DNA from: Leuctra nigra
Taxonomy: Eukaryota > Arthropoda > Insecta > Plecoptera > Leuctridae
Reading direction: 5' to 3'
Length of the DNA: 64,000 nt
NCBI GenBank assembly: GCA_934045905.1
Contig: OW203762.1
Span: 24,646,345 to 24,710,344, forward strand
Below, piece after piece: positions 53,546-64,000 of the stretch. The notes below the pieces were generated by a model that searched no databases, was not told the origin of the DNA, and saw only the letters and a list, made by a program, of their open reading frames with translations. Made by a program: the position numbers and the translations under genes. How positions within the stretch are numbered: position 1 is the stretch's first letter; every line of letters starts with the position of its first letter.

Positions 53546-54294
53546 AAATTTAATTTCCTAATGCCAGTGTGTAAGCAACTTAAAACAAAAAAAGGTAAAA
53601 TAAAATAGCTGTATAACAGAAGTTAAAATAATTAGAAATCTTAGAACATAAAATAGTACAGGCAAATTAGAATAAGTAGAAAACATTACAAATCACATCA
53701 AGTGCATTTTTCAAAAAGCATATTTCTGCCAGCTAGAGTAATTTTGTATGGGGCTTACTACCTTAGTACCTACTACTACCTACATGTAAGTGTGTTCTAA
53801 TATTACAGACTAGGTAATGCAGTATGAGTGAGTGTGCCTTCCTTTTCACTATGCATCCTCGATATTTTCCATATGAAATGAAAACCATTATTTTAATTAC
53901 AAGGCTTTAGAATCGTTGAATCTGAGCTACACTGAGTGCTTGGTGCAGAATGGCTGTGAGTAAGAGAACAGAATGTGATAAATCCGTGATGACATCTAGA
54001 GAGCAGTTTGTGTGGAGTTTATTTTATGCATAGCATGATTCTTAAGAGTAATTATATGCTAGGTAGGTTGTGAGATGACACTGGATAACGGTTGGGCTTT
54101 ACCAAATTAAGTTGTTTTTCACAATAATTGTTTTGGTGCTCTTCACATTTTTGTGGTCGATGCGAGTCATGCAGGGATTGGATGAGAAACTCGAGTGATC
54201 GCTTTCTTGCGGGACAAGATAAGTGCTTGTAGCAATAATAAATAGGTCTACTAAAAAATGAGTTAAAAACTTGTTTATCAATGTTCTGTGACAC

Positions 54295-54300
54295 TTTATT
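54295..54300 (-). terminator. Poly(A) signal of the AKAP14-like gene
   Basis: The plus strand reads TTTATT, i.e. AATAAA on the minus strand, roughly 180 nt past the stop codon. Confidence 0.5.
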
Positions 54301-54478
54301 TACAACCGCTCATATTGATATGTGTTATAAAATCATGTAATTTTAAATTTCAAAATATAAAACAATCATCTAAAACAACATGTTTCATTTTAAGGTGTGC
54401 CTAAATCATTCCATTTCTACTTTATCATAAGTTTCACTCGAAATAATGTTAAGTAATAGCAATCACATTACGTTGTCT

Positions 54479-56407
54479 TTAGAACGTAAACATTCTGTAC
54501 ATCTGCATTTTACTTGTAATGATATCCTGAAGCCAGTTTTCGTGGTAGGTGATTTTGCCCGGCGTGTGAACAAACCGGGATCCTTCAAACACATACGTCA
54601 CCTAAACAGAAACAAGAAATTGTTTATAATTAAATTAAGCAAATTGTGAGATAAAAGCTTATTATCGCAATAGCAGAGCTGTGATGTTGTGGTGCCCTAA
54701 AGAAGAGATGCGGCCATAATGCTTTCCATTTAGAAGAATCAAATTGCAGGAAAAGATACAACATCAAGAAACAAATGGGGTTATTCTAGAACGAAAACAA
54801 AATCATTCATTTTGATTTCATTTGTCATTTCTAATCAAGTTTTCATTTTCAAATCATTTAGTCATCCCATTTTGTCTCCAATCGTATCCAAAAAAGTGCC
54901 TGCAACAAATGGAAAAATCGCTCACGCTTGCACGCACCACCTTAGCAGCTCCTCTTCTTGATCGTACCTAGTATTTAGGAGTCAAAATGATTCATAGGGA
55001 CTCTGTAGGGAGATATTGGCAATTCTACATCAAATAATTTTTTGTACTTTTTGTCAGATTTTCCTGGAATCTGATATAATAATGGGATCCCTTCGAACTC
55101 TTAAATATTTACAAAGAATCATTATGGGCCGGTGTGGGTGCGTTAACTTATGTCCTCAACAGATGCTAATTAGTAATTGGCAATTGTTTAAAATGTTTGG
55201 GCAGGAGAAAATCTTGAGTTCACAAAATGTTGGCAGACCTCATAAAATAGGGTGCGTGCCACTGTTTCTCACCTCTCGTAGTAATTTTAATTAGGTAACT
55301 CACCTTTACCGGGCTGTTCTTGGGACTGATCCTGGAAACCTCGATGGTGAAGAATACGCTGGCTACAGCTTGTGGAATGGGATAAGCCCGGGTGGGAATA
55401 CTCCACTTCACCTGAAACATTACAAATGTGCAACTGAAGTGAAACCGTTACCGAAGGCGAAGTCTCTTCTCTACCACGGCAATATGATGTCATCTTACAC
55501 GAGGTAGGGCGTGTGGACAGTATAATTTCAAATGCTTAGAATAAAGAAATAAGACACACTTTCATTGTCTGAAGGTTTTACTATGCCTTACTACTCTATA
55601 GGAAACCTTCAAACAAAGAAAATACATCTTATTTCGTAATTCCAAGCATTTAAAATAAGAGTGTTCGCGCACTGGTGTCCGTCCACGCACTGGTACCGGC
55701 ACCCTACCTGATGACACGAACCAGCATGTCAATGTCAAGACTCAAGAATATAGAAATTTTATGGAAGAATGAAGGACACCTAATGTATGCCATTACAAGC
55801 ATTTTATGGGGTTCTAGGTACATATTATAGTGAAGTCACAATAAGGTGGTAACGGGCTCGAAAGTTCGAAAATAGCTGCGTTGGAGGAAGTAAATGTCAG
55901 TTAAATCACTACAAGTCCGTATGACAATTATGTTACGGATGGAATCCAGTAGACTCTGTGTACTGTGTCAAGGAACATATTATGAAAAGATCACGTTCAT
56001 AGAAAAACATTCCGAAAATTAACAGTTTTGAAACTATTTAATTTTTGTTTAAATTCTTAATACAGAGGTGGAAAGAAAACTCGAGTTGGAGAACATACCT
56101 CATACAAGTAATAAGAACTGCAGCTATCGGATGTTACCGATACTAACATAACGCAAAAGAGCCAGACATCTACAGATCTCCACATGTTCGAATACTTCAA
56201 TATTCTTTCAGAGCCAATTTCTTCTGTAAATTCGGATATCGTGGGCCAAGTGACGTTGGCGCACTTTGCTTGCTTGAATTTTGTTGGTGGTTCAACCTCC
56301 TTCTCAGTAATATTTTCAACTGCAATTGATGCATCTTTTATTATATTGTCAACAAACTGAAGTGCAAATGTTTCTACGTTTAGATACGAGACAATATCTT
56401 CATCCAT
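54479..56407 (-). CDS. AKAP14/AKAP28-like protein, complete, 3 exons
   Basis: This is a small protein of 179 residues. Exons in transcript order: 56407-56099, 55411-55304, 54601-54479 (TAA). Every junction is phase 0 with clean GT-AG sites. The layout matches vertebrate AKAP14: an N-terminal amphipathic helix (FALQFVDNIIKDASIAV, the kind that docks the RII dimer of protein kinase A), a TWPTISEFTEEIG stretch, then the C-terminal domain with YYLYEVKWSIPTRAYPIP, ASVFFTIEVS, FVHTPGKITYHENWLQDI. In mammals AKAP14 is an axonemal A-kinase anchor in airway cilia and sperm; a sperm-flagellum or cilium role is inferred here. An AATAAA on this strand (54300-54295) would end the mRNA about 180 nt after the stop. 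Family recognition rests on remembered motifs, not a search. Confidence 0.8.
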
Positions 56408-56700
56408 CGTTAGTTTTTAGCACACTTTCAAATAATTTGAATCTTCGGAAACTGATGCCATAGATTTAATATGGAATCCATAGAGTTAACTTACCTATTC
56501 TAATAATCTTTAGAATTAATGTGCTGTAAGAATTGCTTAATTGTTCAACCCATTGTTAATTTTGATATCTTAAATTTACCAGTCTTTAAAAAAAATAGTC
56601 ATTATTACAACTTGTGTTGTATAGCTGTGTGAATCTGTAGTTAATAGGTAAAATGCAAAAAATTGAAAATAATGTATTTTTGTCCTCAGTAAATAAAACC

Positions 56701-57090
56701 ATAAAAAAACACTCCATGTAAAAATACCAGCCAAGTCTCTTCAACTATAAAAAAAATAGAAGAAATCTAAAAATTCAGCACTGAAAAGTAGTGATATCAA
56801 AAAATGAGCCAAGTCAAAACTTAATTTTAAAAACCAAAATATACTTGGCGCATCGTGTATATAAATAGTATAGAAGCATATGCCAAAAATCAAATGTACC
56901 TAAATATATATAATATACCTATAATGCCCTTAAAAACAATGCGCCAAGTATATTTTGGTTTTTAAAATTAAGTTTTGACTTGGCTCATTTTTTGATATCA
57001 CTACTTTTCAGTGCTGAATTTTTAGATTTCTTCTATTTTTTTATAGTTGAAGAGACTTGGCTGGTATTTTTACACGGAGTGTTTTTTTAT
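56701..57090. repeat. Long, nearly perfect foldback
   Basis: Arms 56701-56853 and 56939-57090 are reverse complements over about 150 bp with very few differences (e.g. CTCCATGT versus the complement of ACACGGAG). The spacer is about 85 nt. It would form a strong hairpin as RNA or single-stranded DNA. Confidence 0.8.
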
Positions 57091-57265
57091 GGGGATATCA
57101 CTTATTTTTTTAGTTTATTTACACAACTTGTAACACACATCGGAGCAACAATGACTAAATACTTTTAAAAAATACGCCATTTCCGAATTGGTTAATACGA
57201 AAAATTGTGTTTGGTGCTCATATACCTAAGCTTAAAGTGATATTCCATGAAGAATTGCGAAAGCT

Positions 57266-57600
57266 TCGTTCCAATCAGTCCAGCCGTTTTCGAGATATGG
57301 TATCACTTCCGGTTTTCAAAATGGCGACTGAAATAACTGCCACATAGAATGTATTTCTATAAATGTTATGTATCATTATAAGCCTTCTGAATATGTAGTT
57401 ATTGTAGTAAGAGGTCATTAAAATCTAGTTCTTCATTTTCATGACGTCATTTCTGGTTTTGGTAATAGAACATCTCTACTTTAACTATTGATATTCCATA
57501 TAGACGACCGTCTGAATCATTTGGCGCTAGTTTCATTCCGATCGGTTGAGCCGTTTTCGAGATATGACGTCACTTCCGGTTTCAAAATGGCGACTACCGG
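57266..57600 (+). repeat. Duplicated GTTTTCGAGATATG unit
   Basis: Two diverged copies of about 65 bp (57266-57330 and 57533-57598) share GCCGTTTTCGAGATATG, TCACTTCCGG and CAAAATGGCGACT. They probably belong to one degraded repeat. Confidence 0.5.
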
Positions 57601-58078
57601 ATGGTTTTATAAAAAGGCACCTCAGACGCCAAAAGTGCACATGTGGTAAAAATTTCAGATCGATCGGCTAAGCCGTTTAGGCTGTGGCGGTGATAGCGGT
57701 GTTTCCTGATATCATCATCATCAGATAGGTTTTAAAAGGGGTGTAATTTCACTGTTTTCACGGCCCTCTAGCACGCAAATGGCATAACCTATTGTTCCCA
57801 AATTTAGTATATGGAGTGGGGTGGGCCATAGCTCGAAATTAAGATATTTCACAACAATGTGAGATTTTCCAATTTTATGATCCAGTAGGCCGAAAATGCC
57901 ATGTTGTTGCTTACAGTAAAAGTGGTTGGTCTGCTCCTCAGTTTATTAGGCATTTACGGTATGTTGAGTGAGTGTGAGTGTACGGTACGACTTGGCTGGG
58001 TGGAGCGACCGCTCCACTAGATAGTGGAAATTGTTAAATTTTGCTAGATTGTAAATTTAGGTTTTTTTAGGGACACTT

Positions 58079-58498
58079 AGGGTTGCCAACCGTCCAGATT
58101 TTATCTGGACACTCCGGAATTGGATAACATTGTCCGGATGCCGGAATTACCGCATTCCGGACAGCATAATGTCCGGCATTTTTCAAAATATGAAACTTAC
58201 ACTAAATATAATTCAATATTCAGTATATAAAAGTATAAAATCGACGAAGATTGTAGCCCAGAACGCATAAATATTGACTAAATGCATTCTCGAAACTCAA
58301 AATTTTCCCGGGCATATGCGGCCCGAACCCGCATAGTTCTGAGGGACCCTCCCCCAGACCCCCCTTTAATTTCGTGCGTGATCGCCTTTTCGTACGCATA
58401 GGTGTTTTCCTTAAAATCAATATTATGATGCCTTTTACCCCGAGAATTTTAGAGCTAAAATGTCCGGAATTCCATTCCTGGGAAGTTGGCAACCTTAG
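58079..58498. mobile_element. hAT-like MITE
   Basis: AGGGTTGCCAACCGTCC at the left and GGAAGTTGGCAACCTTAG at the right, with TGTCCGGA-type inverted subterminal repeats. The flanks GGACACTT and GTACACTT agree at seven of eight bases. Confidence 0.6.
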
Positions 58499-58649
58499 GT
58501 ACACTTGGCACAACTAAAAATGATCGCTCAATAAATCTAATTTGAACTGAACAATGTTAGATCGCGTCGGTCCCAGCTATCTCCTCGTCTCACTCTAGTA
58601 GGTGACCTCTCATTTCAATGATAATAACAAGCATTGATTGTTATTATCC
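58499..58649. mobile_element. Partial GTACACT-family MITE
   Basis: It starts GTACACTTGGCACAACTAAA and reaches the family core CAATGATAATAACAAGCATT, then stops matching; no right end is seen. Confidence 0.5.
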
Positions 58650-58993
58650 AATCCAGAATGGAAGGCCAATCCAGAATGGACCCTTAACTAATATCGCCAT
58701 ACCTATAGCTCACAGTAGCACCAACCTCAAACTCAGCACCATCGTAACACCAACGTTCGGCGGTATTAGGTAAGGGTCCAGTGAACCTCGATTCAGGGGA
58801 AGCTGTGAAATAGGGAGGAGATGGCATGGGAATAAATCGTTGACCATGTTATGCTCTTTGGCTGTAGGTTTATAAATCATAACTCACGTGTATGTTATGG
58901 TTGAATGATTATGATGTAGAATTAGAAAAGGAATGAGGATGGATAGTGGGAGAGTCTAAGCTGTCCAATTAAATAGCACACTACTTACCACTG

Positions 58994-61900
58994 TTACTTC
59001 CATCTATCATCTAAAGGCTGGTCGTCATTTTCGCAAGTTTCGTCCCAATCCTCTTCATCAATGTCTTGAAGAAAATTCGAAGTTGTCTCATTGCCTTGTA
59101 ACTCGTTACTATACAATTCTAACTCCGGCTGATAGTTCTTAGCACCTCTCAATGATTTTAGTTTTGATCTTTGGCGCTTCAAAATAAATTGAGCCATCTC
59201 TCCTGGTTTGGGCAAGTTAATCGGTGCACTCGGAGGTGATTGTAGGGTAACATCTGCAGATGGTTCTAGGTCTGGATCATAGCGATGTAGAGCCTGGGAT
59301 TTCTTCAGTGATCTTTTCACCTATAAGAGAAAGTGTCTTGATTTAAAAGTTGTGCCTATGGGGCAAAAGTAAACGAATGAAGATTTGAGAAGTATTGAGT
59401 ATTACCTTCATCATGATAGTATCATGGTTCAAGCCTAACACGTCCATTCTCATAGGAGGCATTAACTCTTCAATTAAATCATCTGATGCTGATGAGGTCT
59501 CCAAATAAGCCTGTAAAATTAAAGAAATTAGTGCATTTTGTACACATGTTCCTTCAGTCTGTAATAGAAATTTATAAAAAAAATAATTCGCAGGGTAATG
59601 ATTTTTTGTATGTAAAATAACTGGGAATAAAATTTAAACTGATAATAGTGTGAAAGATGTTACCTTCATATCCGTAGGGAATTGTGTGTTCAACATAAAT
59701 TCAGACTTCAAGTGAAGACTGGGGTCAATTGGTATATAATCTTCACCAAAATCTGCTTTGGCTAAAAGAAGGTCGACATCCATAAGTCTGCCATAGTTCT
59801 TGTCTGTAAACAAAATTGAGAATGAAGGTAATTTGAACTTTTTGGAAATATTTAAAAACCAGTAAATAGTAATTAGAGATTGTGTGGTGCTCTCCACTCG
59901 CATCTACTAATAGCAAAGGGAATGTGGCTCTGTGAAGTGAAAAGTAGAACATGCAACAAGGTTTTTACCATGGAAACACATTGTTGGAATGGATACACAG
60001 AAATAATGTCAGAATTCTGAAATTCGCCACAAGCAATTCTCCTGCAAATATCCCATGATGACATTTGAATTAATTTGTATTTATGAAAGGTTAATATTTT
60101 TCAGGTGATGGGAGTTTCTGAAATATTGTCATACTGTGGAATACAATTTCATGGGATTCATTTGGTCTGTTTGAACTACCACAAGCACACATCCACGGGG
60201 AGGATGTGTGCTTGTGGGAGTTTGCTGTAGCTTTTGCCAGGGTAAACGAATATACCTATTATTATGATCAAAACATGCTGCTTTTTAAATGTTCCCAAAG
60301 TTCTCTGAAATTTTTTCGAAAAGGAAAGATTCTCTATTACTATTAGCGAGCAAACATGCAAATACCAGACGTTGACGGCGCACTGGATTTCCCAGTGAAA
60401 GACAACACTCACTCTGGGAAGAACAAGTACCTAATATCGCATTTGTTTGGTGCTAAATGGTGCTGAGTTCAAGGTCGATGCAACTGCTATGGGCATTTCA
60501 AATGTAGCACGGTTTTAAGTAGCACCATGCTATCAAAATGTGCGATATAAGGTTAGGGTCCAAATTTCAAAGAAGCCAGCAGAAAACACCATACGGTGCT
60601 AACCAACTTACCCTTGATAAATTCTATTACCGGAACGGAACCGATGAGTCTTAGCTGCGACAGTTCGTGCCGCAATTTCCCTGCATGCTTTGCCAAAATA
60701 TTCTCTGTATCGGCATCATGTTTAGAACCCTTTGCCAACCAGTAGACATTTATGCGTAGAAAATCTGGTGCTACTTTAACTGTGGAAATTTCAATGCCAC
60801 GACCAAGTAATTCCCCTGCTACTTCTCCTGTAGCCATTATATCAGTGATGTGTTTCATAAATAATTTGTTGAGAACAGCAACACGCCGACTACTCTTGCC
60901 ACCTTGTTGAATAGATTTTGGATTTGGCATTGGCATAGAGACGGCACTGTTCACATCAGATCTAAACCAAGTTGTCCTGAAAAATAGAAAAAAGGTTTAA
61001 ACAAACATGAACGAACAACTTACAATTCATTAGGAGGTCACAGTGAGATCTTCTGCATTTTCTTATTAAAATGGTAGGTTGGTACATAACTATATCTACT
61101 AGGTACCTACTACAAAAAAAAACATCGATTAACACCATCTTGGTCTACTGGCTAACATTGGACTGCTGGGCACTCTGAAATCTATGAATATGGTTTGTAA
61201 TCCCGATTGGATATTCCTCTGGCTACAATTATTTGTTTTCACAGGTTAAAATTCCGTGCAAGGTCTATGTACGTAGGTAATGATTTTTAAGGTTCCAAAG
61301 TTCCATAGCAATAGTCTGTCTTTTTAGTTGTTAGTAGAGAATCAATTGCCATTGATGGACAACAAACATCACTGTTTTTATTGGCATGAAGACTGACTAG
61401 CAAAATGAATTAAAGCCCAACAATTTTATTACTCTACCGAGAACAGTTTGCATAAAATATTATATTCTCACTAGTTTCTCCATGGAACAAGCAGGAGTCT
61501 ATAGCAAGGCAGTAGCTATGATGGCTTGTCCCGATGCCGTCATGACTCATGACCACTGCCTTGTTATCACTCGATGGTTCCGAAAACATCCAGGATATCA
61601 AGCAGAAATCCGTTCGTTCGCTGCAAGTGTAGCTATAGTATTTTTTCTCTCTCAGCGTATTATCCAACTATTTTGAACATTCCTAAGAAAGGGGGGGAAG
61701 GGATAGTTTGCCGCAGGAACTGCAGGTAGCTGTTAGCGGATAACGAGGTGCTAAAAATGAGGGATTTTGAACGATTTTGCTAAGCGCGGCCTAATAAGCT
61801 GGCAGAGAAAAATACTATAGGTACTATAGATAGTACACTGAACTGTTTGACAGACAACAAGTGAGTTGGGTGTAAATGTATAGATTCCATTCCACACTCA

Positions 61901-62155
61901 GTAAAGGGCGAGTGGCAGCTGGTGTAGGTGGTAGGTACCTAGGTAGTTCAGTGTAACGTATAGTGTATGTCGAACGAACAGAACTATTAAATTATGGATA
62001 AGTTCAATGTTATCAAGTAAAAACAAATATTCTTACTTTTTGGTTAGAGATCCCTTCATGATCTTTTGCATCACCTTTGCCTCTTTTGCATTATATTTAC
62101 TCAGTCGAACAGGCAATGTGTTAAACGACCGATACAATAATCGTCCGCCAAACAT
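58994..62155 (-). CDS. Mitochondrial ribosome-binding factor A, complete, 5 exons
   Basis: RBFA binds the small mitoribosomal subunit during 12S rRNA maturation. Exons in transcript order: 62155-62037, 60976-60612, 59803-59664, 59510-59406, 59320-58994 (TAA). Phases agree; 351 residues. Exon 1 is basic and hydrophobic, with no acidic residue in its first 20 positions, as in a mitochondrial targeting peptide. Exon 2 holds the RbfA KH-like fold: RRVAVLNKLFMKHITDIM, GIEISTVKVAPDFLRINVYW, ILAKHAGKLRHELSQ. The long C-terminal part (exons 3-5) is lineage-specific, charged, and ends DDRWK. The frame is open upstream to another ATG at 62281; I chose 62155 because the peptide after it looks like a transit sequence. 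The Rb-like gene is divergent from it. Confidence 0.85.
60179..60217. repeat. Perfect 16-bp hairpin
   Basis: CCACAAGCACACATCC and its exact reverse complement are separated by 7 nt, in RBFA intron 2. Confidence 0.6.
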
Positions 62156-62677
62156 AATTATTAGATGCCTAACACATAAATTACGTTTTATTGGTGGAAA
62201 AGAGAACCAACAAAAAGCACTCAAATTCGCAAAACACAATATTGACTGACCTTGAGAGCAGCTGACAACTGTTGCATTCAACCAACATAAAGTTCGTTCA
62301 CGATAAGAATATCACTGACGTTTTAGTCGATCACGTCGTTCATTGGTCAGTCACTTGAACACTGCCCTATCAATGGCAAGACTTTCTTCTTTGTATTATT
62401 GAAATTGTATAAATTATGTCAAATACACAATTTTTAATAGTAGTAAATATTATACAATTCAATAAAATTGATTTATTTTTATCAACAGCCGTATTATACA
62501 CATTTTTTGATTATTATATTGATATTTACATGTTTAGGTATACGTTCACTTGACTACGGTAGTACACGCCGCCATTACGTCTTGCTATTCTAATTGTGAA
62601 TGAACTTTACAAACATTTACAACGACAGTGACTTTTTTGTTATGTTGGCAAACATTCATGGCCAAGCTCTTTGTTCA

Positions 62678-62698
62678 TGACGTCATATTTTTCCCGCG
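62678..62698 (+). promoter_or_regulatory. CRE/ATF palindrome next to an E2F-like motif, between RBFA and the Rb-like gene
   Basis: TGACGTCA (62678-62685) is a perfect CRE and is followed at once by ATTTTTCCCGCG. It lies about 520 nt upstream of the RBFA start in the shared divergent region. Confidence 0.35.
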
Positions 62699-63287
62699 TA
62701 AAAAGGTATTCATACGCCTAATTTAGGCGCGCGCTCTTTTGAAATCATAATATTCACATCATAAAGTTATACCTAGAGAGCCTAGATAGGTAATCTAGGC
62801 TCTCTAGTTATACCTATGTAAAAATCCACACACACACACACAGCAGCAACTTTTAACTACAGAATATTGCTTGTAGCGATAATATTCAATTTTAAATTAT
62901 CCAAAATCCGTATTTGAAACCTATTTGACGTACCTAAATCCTGTAGACATCTGAAATATATCGACATAGATTGGCTGCTAAGAAATTAGTTGATATTTCA
63001 GATTCGACTAGAAAGGATATAATTAATTAGGTCATTATCATGTATGAAAAAATTCGTATTTACATAAATTCTCTCTAAAGTTTTATGTCGATGTGCTTCT
63101 GAGAAAGCCATTACGATGTTCTTTTCCAGAATAGAAAAGATAATTTCCTTTTTCCAGAAAAACTATCTATTAAAATATTATCAACTAATTATTTTGTACA
63201 TAAAATTAATATTTTAAAAATATTCATGAGCATGATAGATATTTATCAGCGCTAATATTGGGATTACTTTTTGACACGTCATTTTTG

Positions 63288-63330
63288 TTTCCCGCTCAAA
63301 ATGGTTTTCTCGCTGTTCACGTTTCCCGCC
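63288..63330 (+). promoter_or_regulatory. Paired E2F-type motifs upstream of the Rb-like gene
   Basis: TTTCCCGC occurs near 63288-63295 and TTTCCCGCC at 63322-63330, about 90-130 nt before the ATG. Both match TTTSSCGC. Rb-family genes are commonly autoregulated through E2F, so a proximal promoter or leader role is plausible. Confidence 0.5.
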
Positions 63331-63417
63331 GCTAAAGCGAGTTGTGTAATTTTCTGGCCGTGGCGATCGAAGTTGGCTGTTGTCATTTGGAGACTGTAAT
63401 AATTATTGTTTTTCAAG

Positions 63418-63555
63418 ATGGTTTTAAGTGAAGATGCAGATGAAAGTATTAGAAAGAGATATCAAGAATTATGCGTTGGTTTAAATATGGATAAAGACGC
63501 TTCAGATGAAGCCTGGAACAATTATGAGATAATTAGACACAACTACACTCTGGAG
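63418..63555 (+). CDS. Retinoblastoma-family protein (Rbf/p107-like), first coding exon only
   Basis: The ATG at 63418 opens 46 codons that end at a strong donor (gag/gtaaga). The peptide contains RYQELCVGLNMDKDASDEAW followed by HNYTLE, which resembles the first conserved block of the p107/p130/Rbf N-terminal cyclin-like region, where ...YTLEG begins the next helix. Rb proteins bind E2F and repress S-phase genes. The rest of the gene lies beyond the window. Two TTTCCCGC motifs lie within about 130 nt upstream. Only 46 residues are available, so the call is good but not certain. Confidence 0.7.
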
Positions 63556-64000
63556 GTAAGAAGCCCCCTATAGATCTAATTTCAGCTTTTTTCATGTGCA
63601 TATTACCTATCTAGAGTAAAGATATACTTACCTAGATAGGCACAATGTTTCTTACAAATAAAACACTATCCTTGGTCCTAGCTAAGGTAGAAGTAGGTAG
63701 GTAGGTAGGTAGGTACCTAGGTAGGCTATCTTACCTGCTAGCATTAGGCAACCAGACAGGTTAGGTGAAGGTCTTATGTGCACTTTAGTCAAGAAGAATC
63801 TTACGTACCTAGGTACCTACCTTCCCATACCTAGTAGGTAGACCTGTGTAGGAAAACAGAGGTACATTGTAAAGATTAGGTCAGAGTGTGGCCTACGCTG
63901 TGCATGCTAGAGCTCCGACTGCAGTGCGACTCCCAACAAAGCGTTCCCTCTAGACGGTCAGTAGCACCAACCTAGCGGCCAGCTCACAAACACTGCACAT

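Larger units (their letters stand above)
52259..54294. other. ABHD 3' UTR and gap to the AKAP14-like gene
   Basis: No coding exon is seen. It holds the ABHD poly(A) signal (52631), a reverse LINE fragment (53292-53545), and otherwise unremarkable AT-rich DNA. Confidence 0.5.
56408..58993. other. Intergenic region between the AKAP14-like gene and RBFA
   Basis: It contains the AKAP14-like promoter near 56410-56500, a long foldback (56701-57090), a duplicated GTTTTCGAGATATG unit, a hAT-like MITE (58079-58498) and a partial GTACACT MITE (58499-58649). No further coding exon is seen. Confidence 0.5.
62156..63417. other. Shared divergent promoter region of RBFA and the Rb-like gene
   Basis: No coding exon is supported. 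It contains the CRE/E2F-like site (62678-62698), a 14-bp inverted repeat (62773-62786 / 62794-62807), a short (CA)n run near 62829, and the paired E2F-like motifs before the Rb-like start. Confidence 0.5.

Noticed and set aside
61434..61676. Overlapping open frames on both strands in RBFA intron 1
   Set aside because: There are no splice sites joining them to a gene and no recognisable domain; a GATGGTTCCGAAAACATCCA string also found near 9325 suggests repeat-derived sequence.
63690..63730. TAGG repeats as telomere-like DNA
   Set aside because: The insect telomere unit is TTAGG; here the unit is TAGG with frequent TACC mirror copies, a composition seen throughout the window.

Overview
The window is nuclear DNA from an animal, very probably an insect. 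Genes are split by GT-AG introns, intergenic and intronic DNA is AT-rich, TAGGTACCTACC-type strings recur throughout, and short inverted-repeat transposons are very dense. The style resembles large hemipteran (planthopper- or aphid-like) genomes, but that placement is an impression and was not tested. No operon, plasmid, phage, CRISPR array or bacterial cluster is visible.

Seven protein-coding genes can be reconstructed exon by exon. (1) Plus strand, 1-12583: the 3' part of Neurexin-IV, a septate-junction and axo-glial adhesion protein, with 16 coding exons ending in the EWFI PDZ ligand. (2) Plus strand, 16555-26544: RIC-3, an ER chaperone for nicotinic acetylcholine receptors, with a frame-neutral cassette exon and a pair of exons that cannot both be used in frame. 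(3) Minus strand, 45136-28646: MCM4, a subunit of the replicative helicase, with 13 coding exons and one upstream non-coding exon. (4) Plus strand, 45989-52258: an ABHD4/ABHD5-family (pummelig-like) serine hydrolase in 8 exons, divergent from MCM4. (5) Minus strand, 56407-54479: a small three-exon AKAP14/AKAP28-like protein. (6) Minus strand, 62155-58994: mitochondrial ribosome-binding factor A in 5 exons. (7) Plus strand, from 63418: the first coding exon of a retinoblastoma-family (Rbf/p107-like) gene that runs off the window. The genes do not form a pathway. One link does exist: MCM4 and the Rb-like gene both have E2F-type motifs at their 5' ends.

The rest is largely mobile DNA. Several hAT-type non-autonomous elements carry 8-bp target-site duplications that can be read directly (919-1759, 7723-7969, 10123-10996, 31836-32636, 33672-34919, 35420-36166, 36438-36661, 47789-48532, probably 58079-58498). 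TA-flanked elements include two nearly identical 685-bp copies on either side of the last MCM4 exons. There are also foldback palindromes, one with THAP zinc-finger remnants and one with two opposed tRNA-like arms, a family of GTACACT-ended MITEs with a shared core, 5'-truncated LINE fragments, and two Helitron-like fragments. Three hAT insertions lie within about 40 nt of a splice site in use.

I found no convincing new multi-gene system. The best leads are the RIC-3 exon architecture, the insect AKAP14-like gene, the tRNA-armed palindrome, the foldback with THAP remnants in both arms, and the transposons next to splice sites. All exon borders were read by eye from splice signals and frame continuity; no RNA evidence was available.
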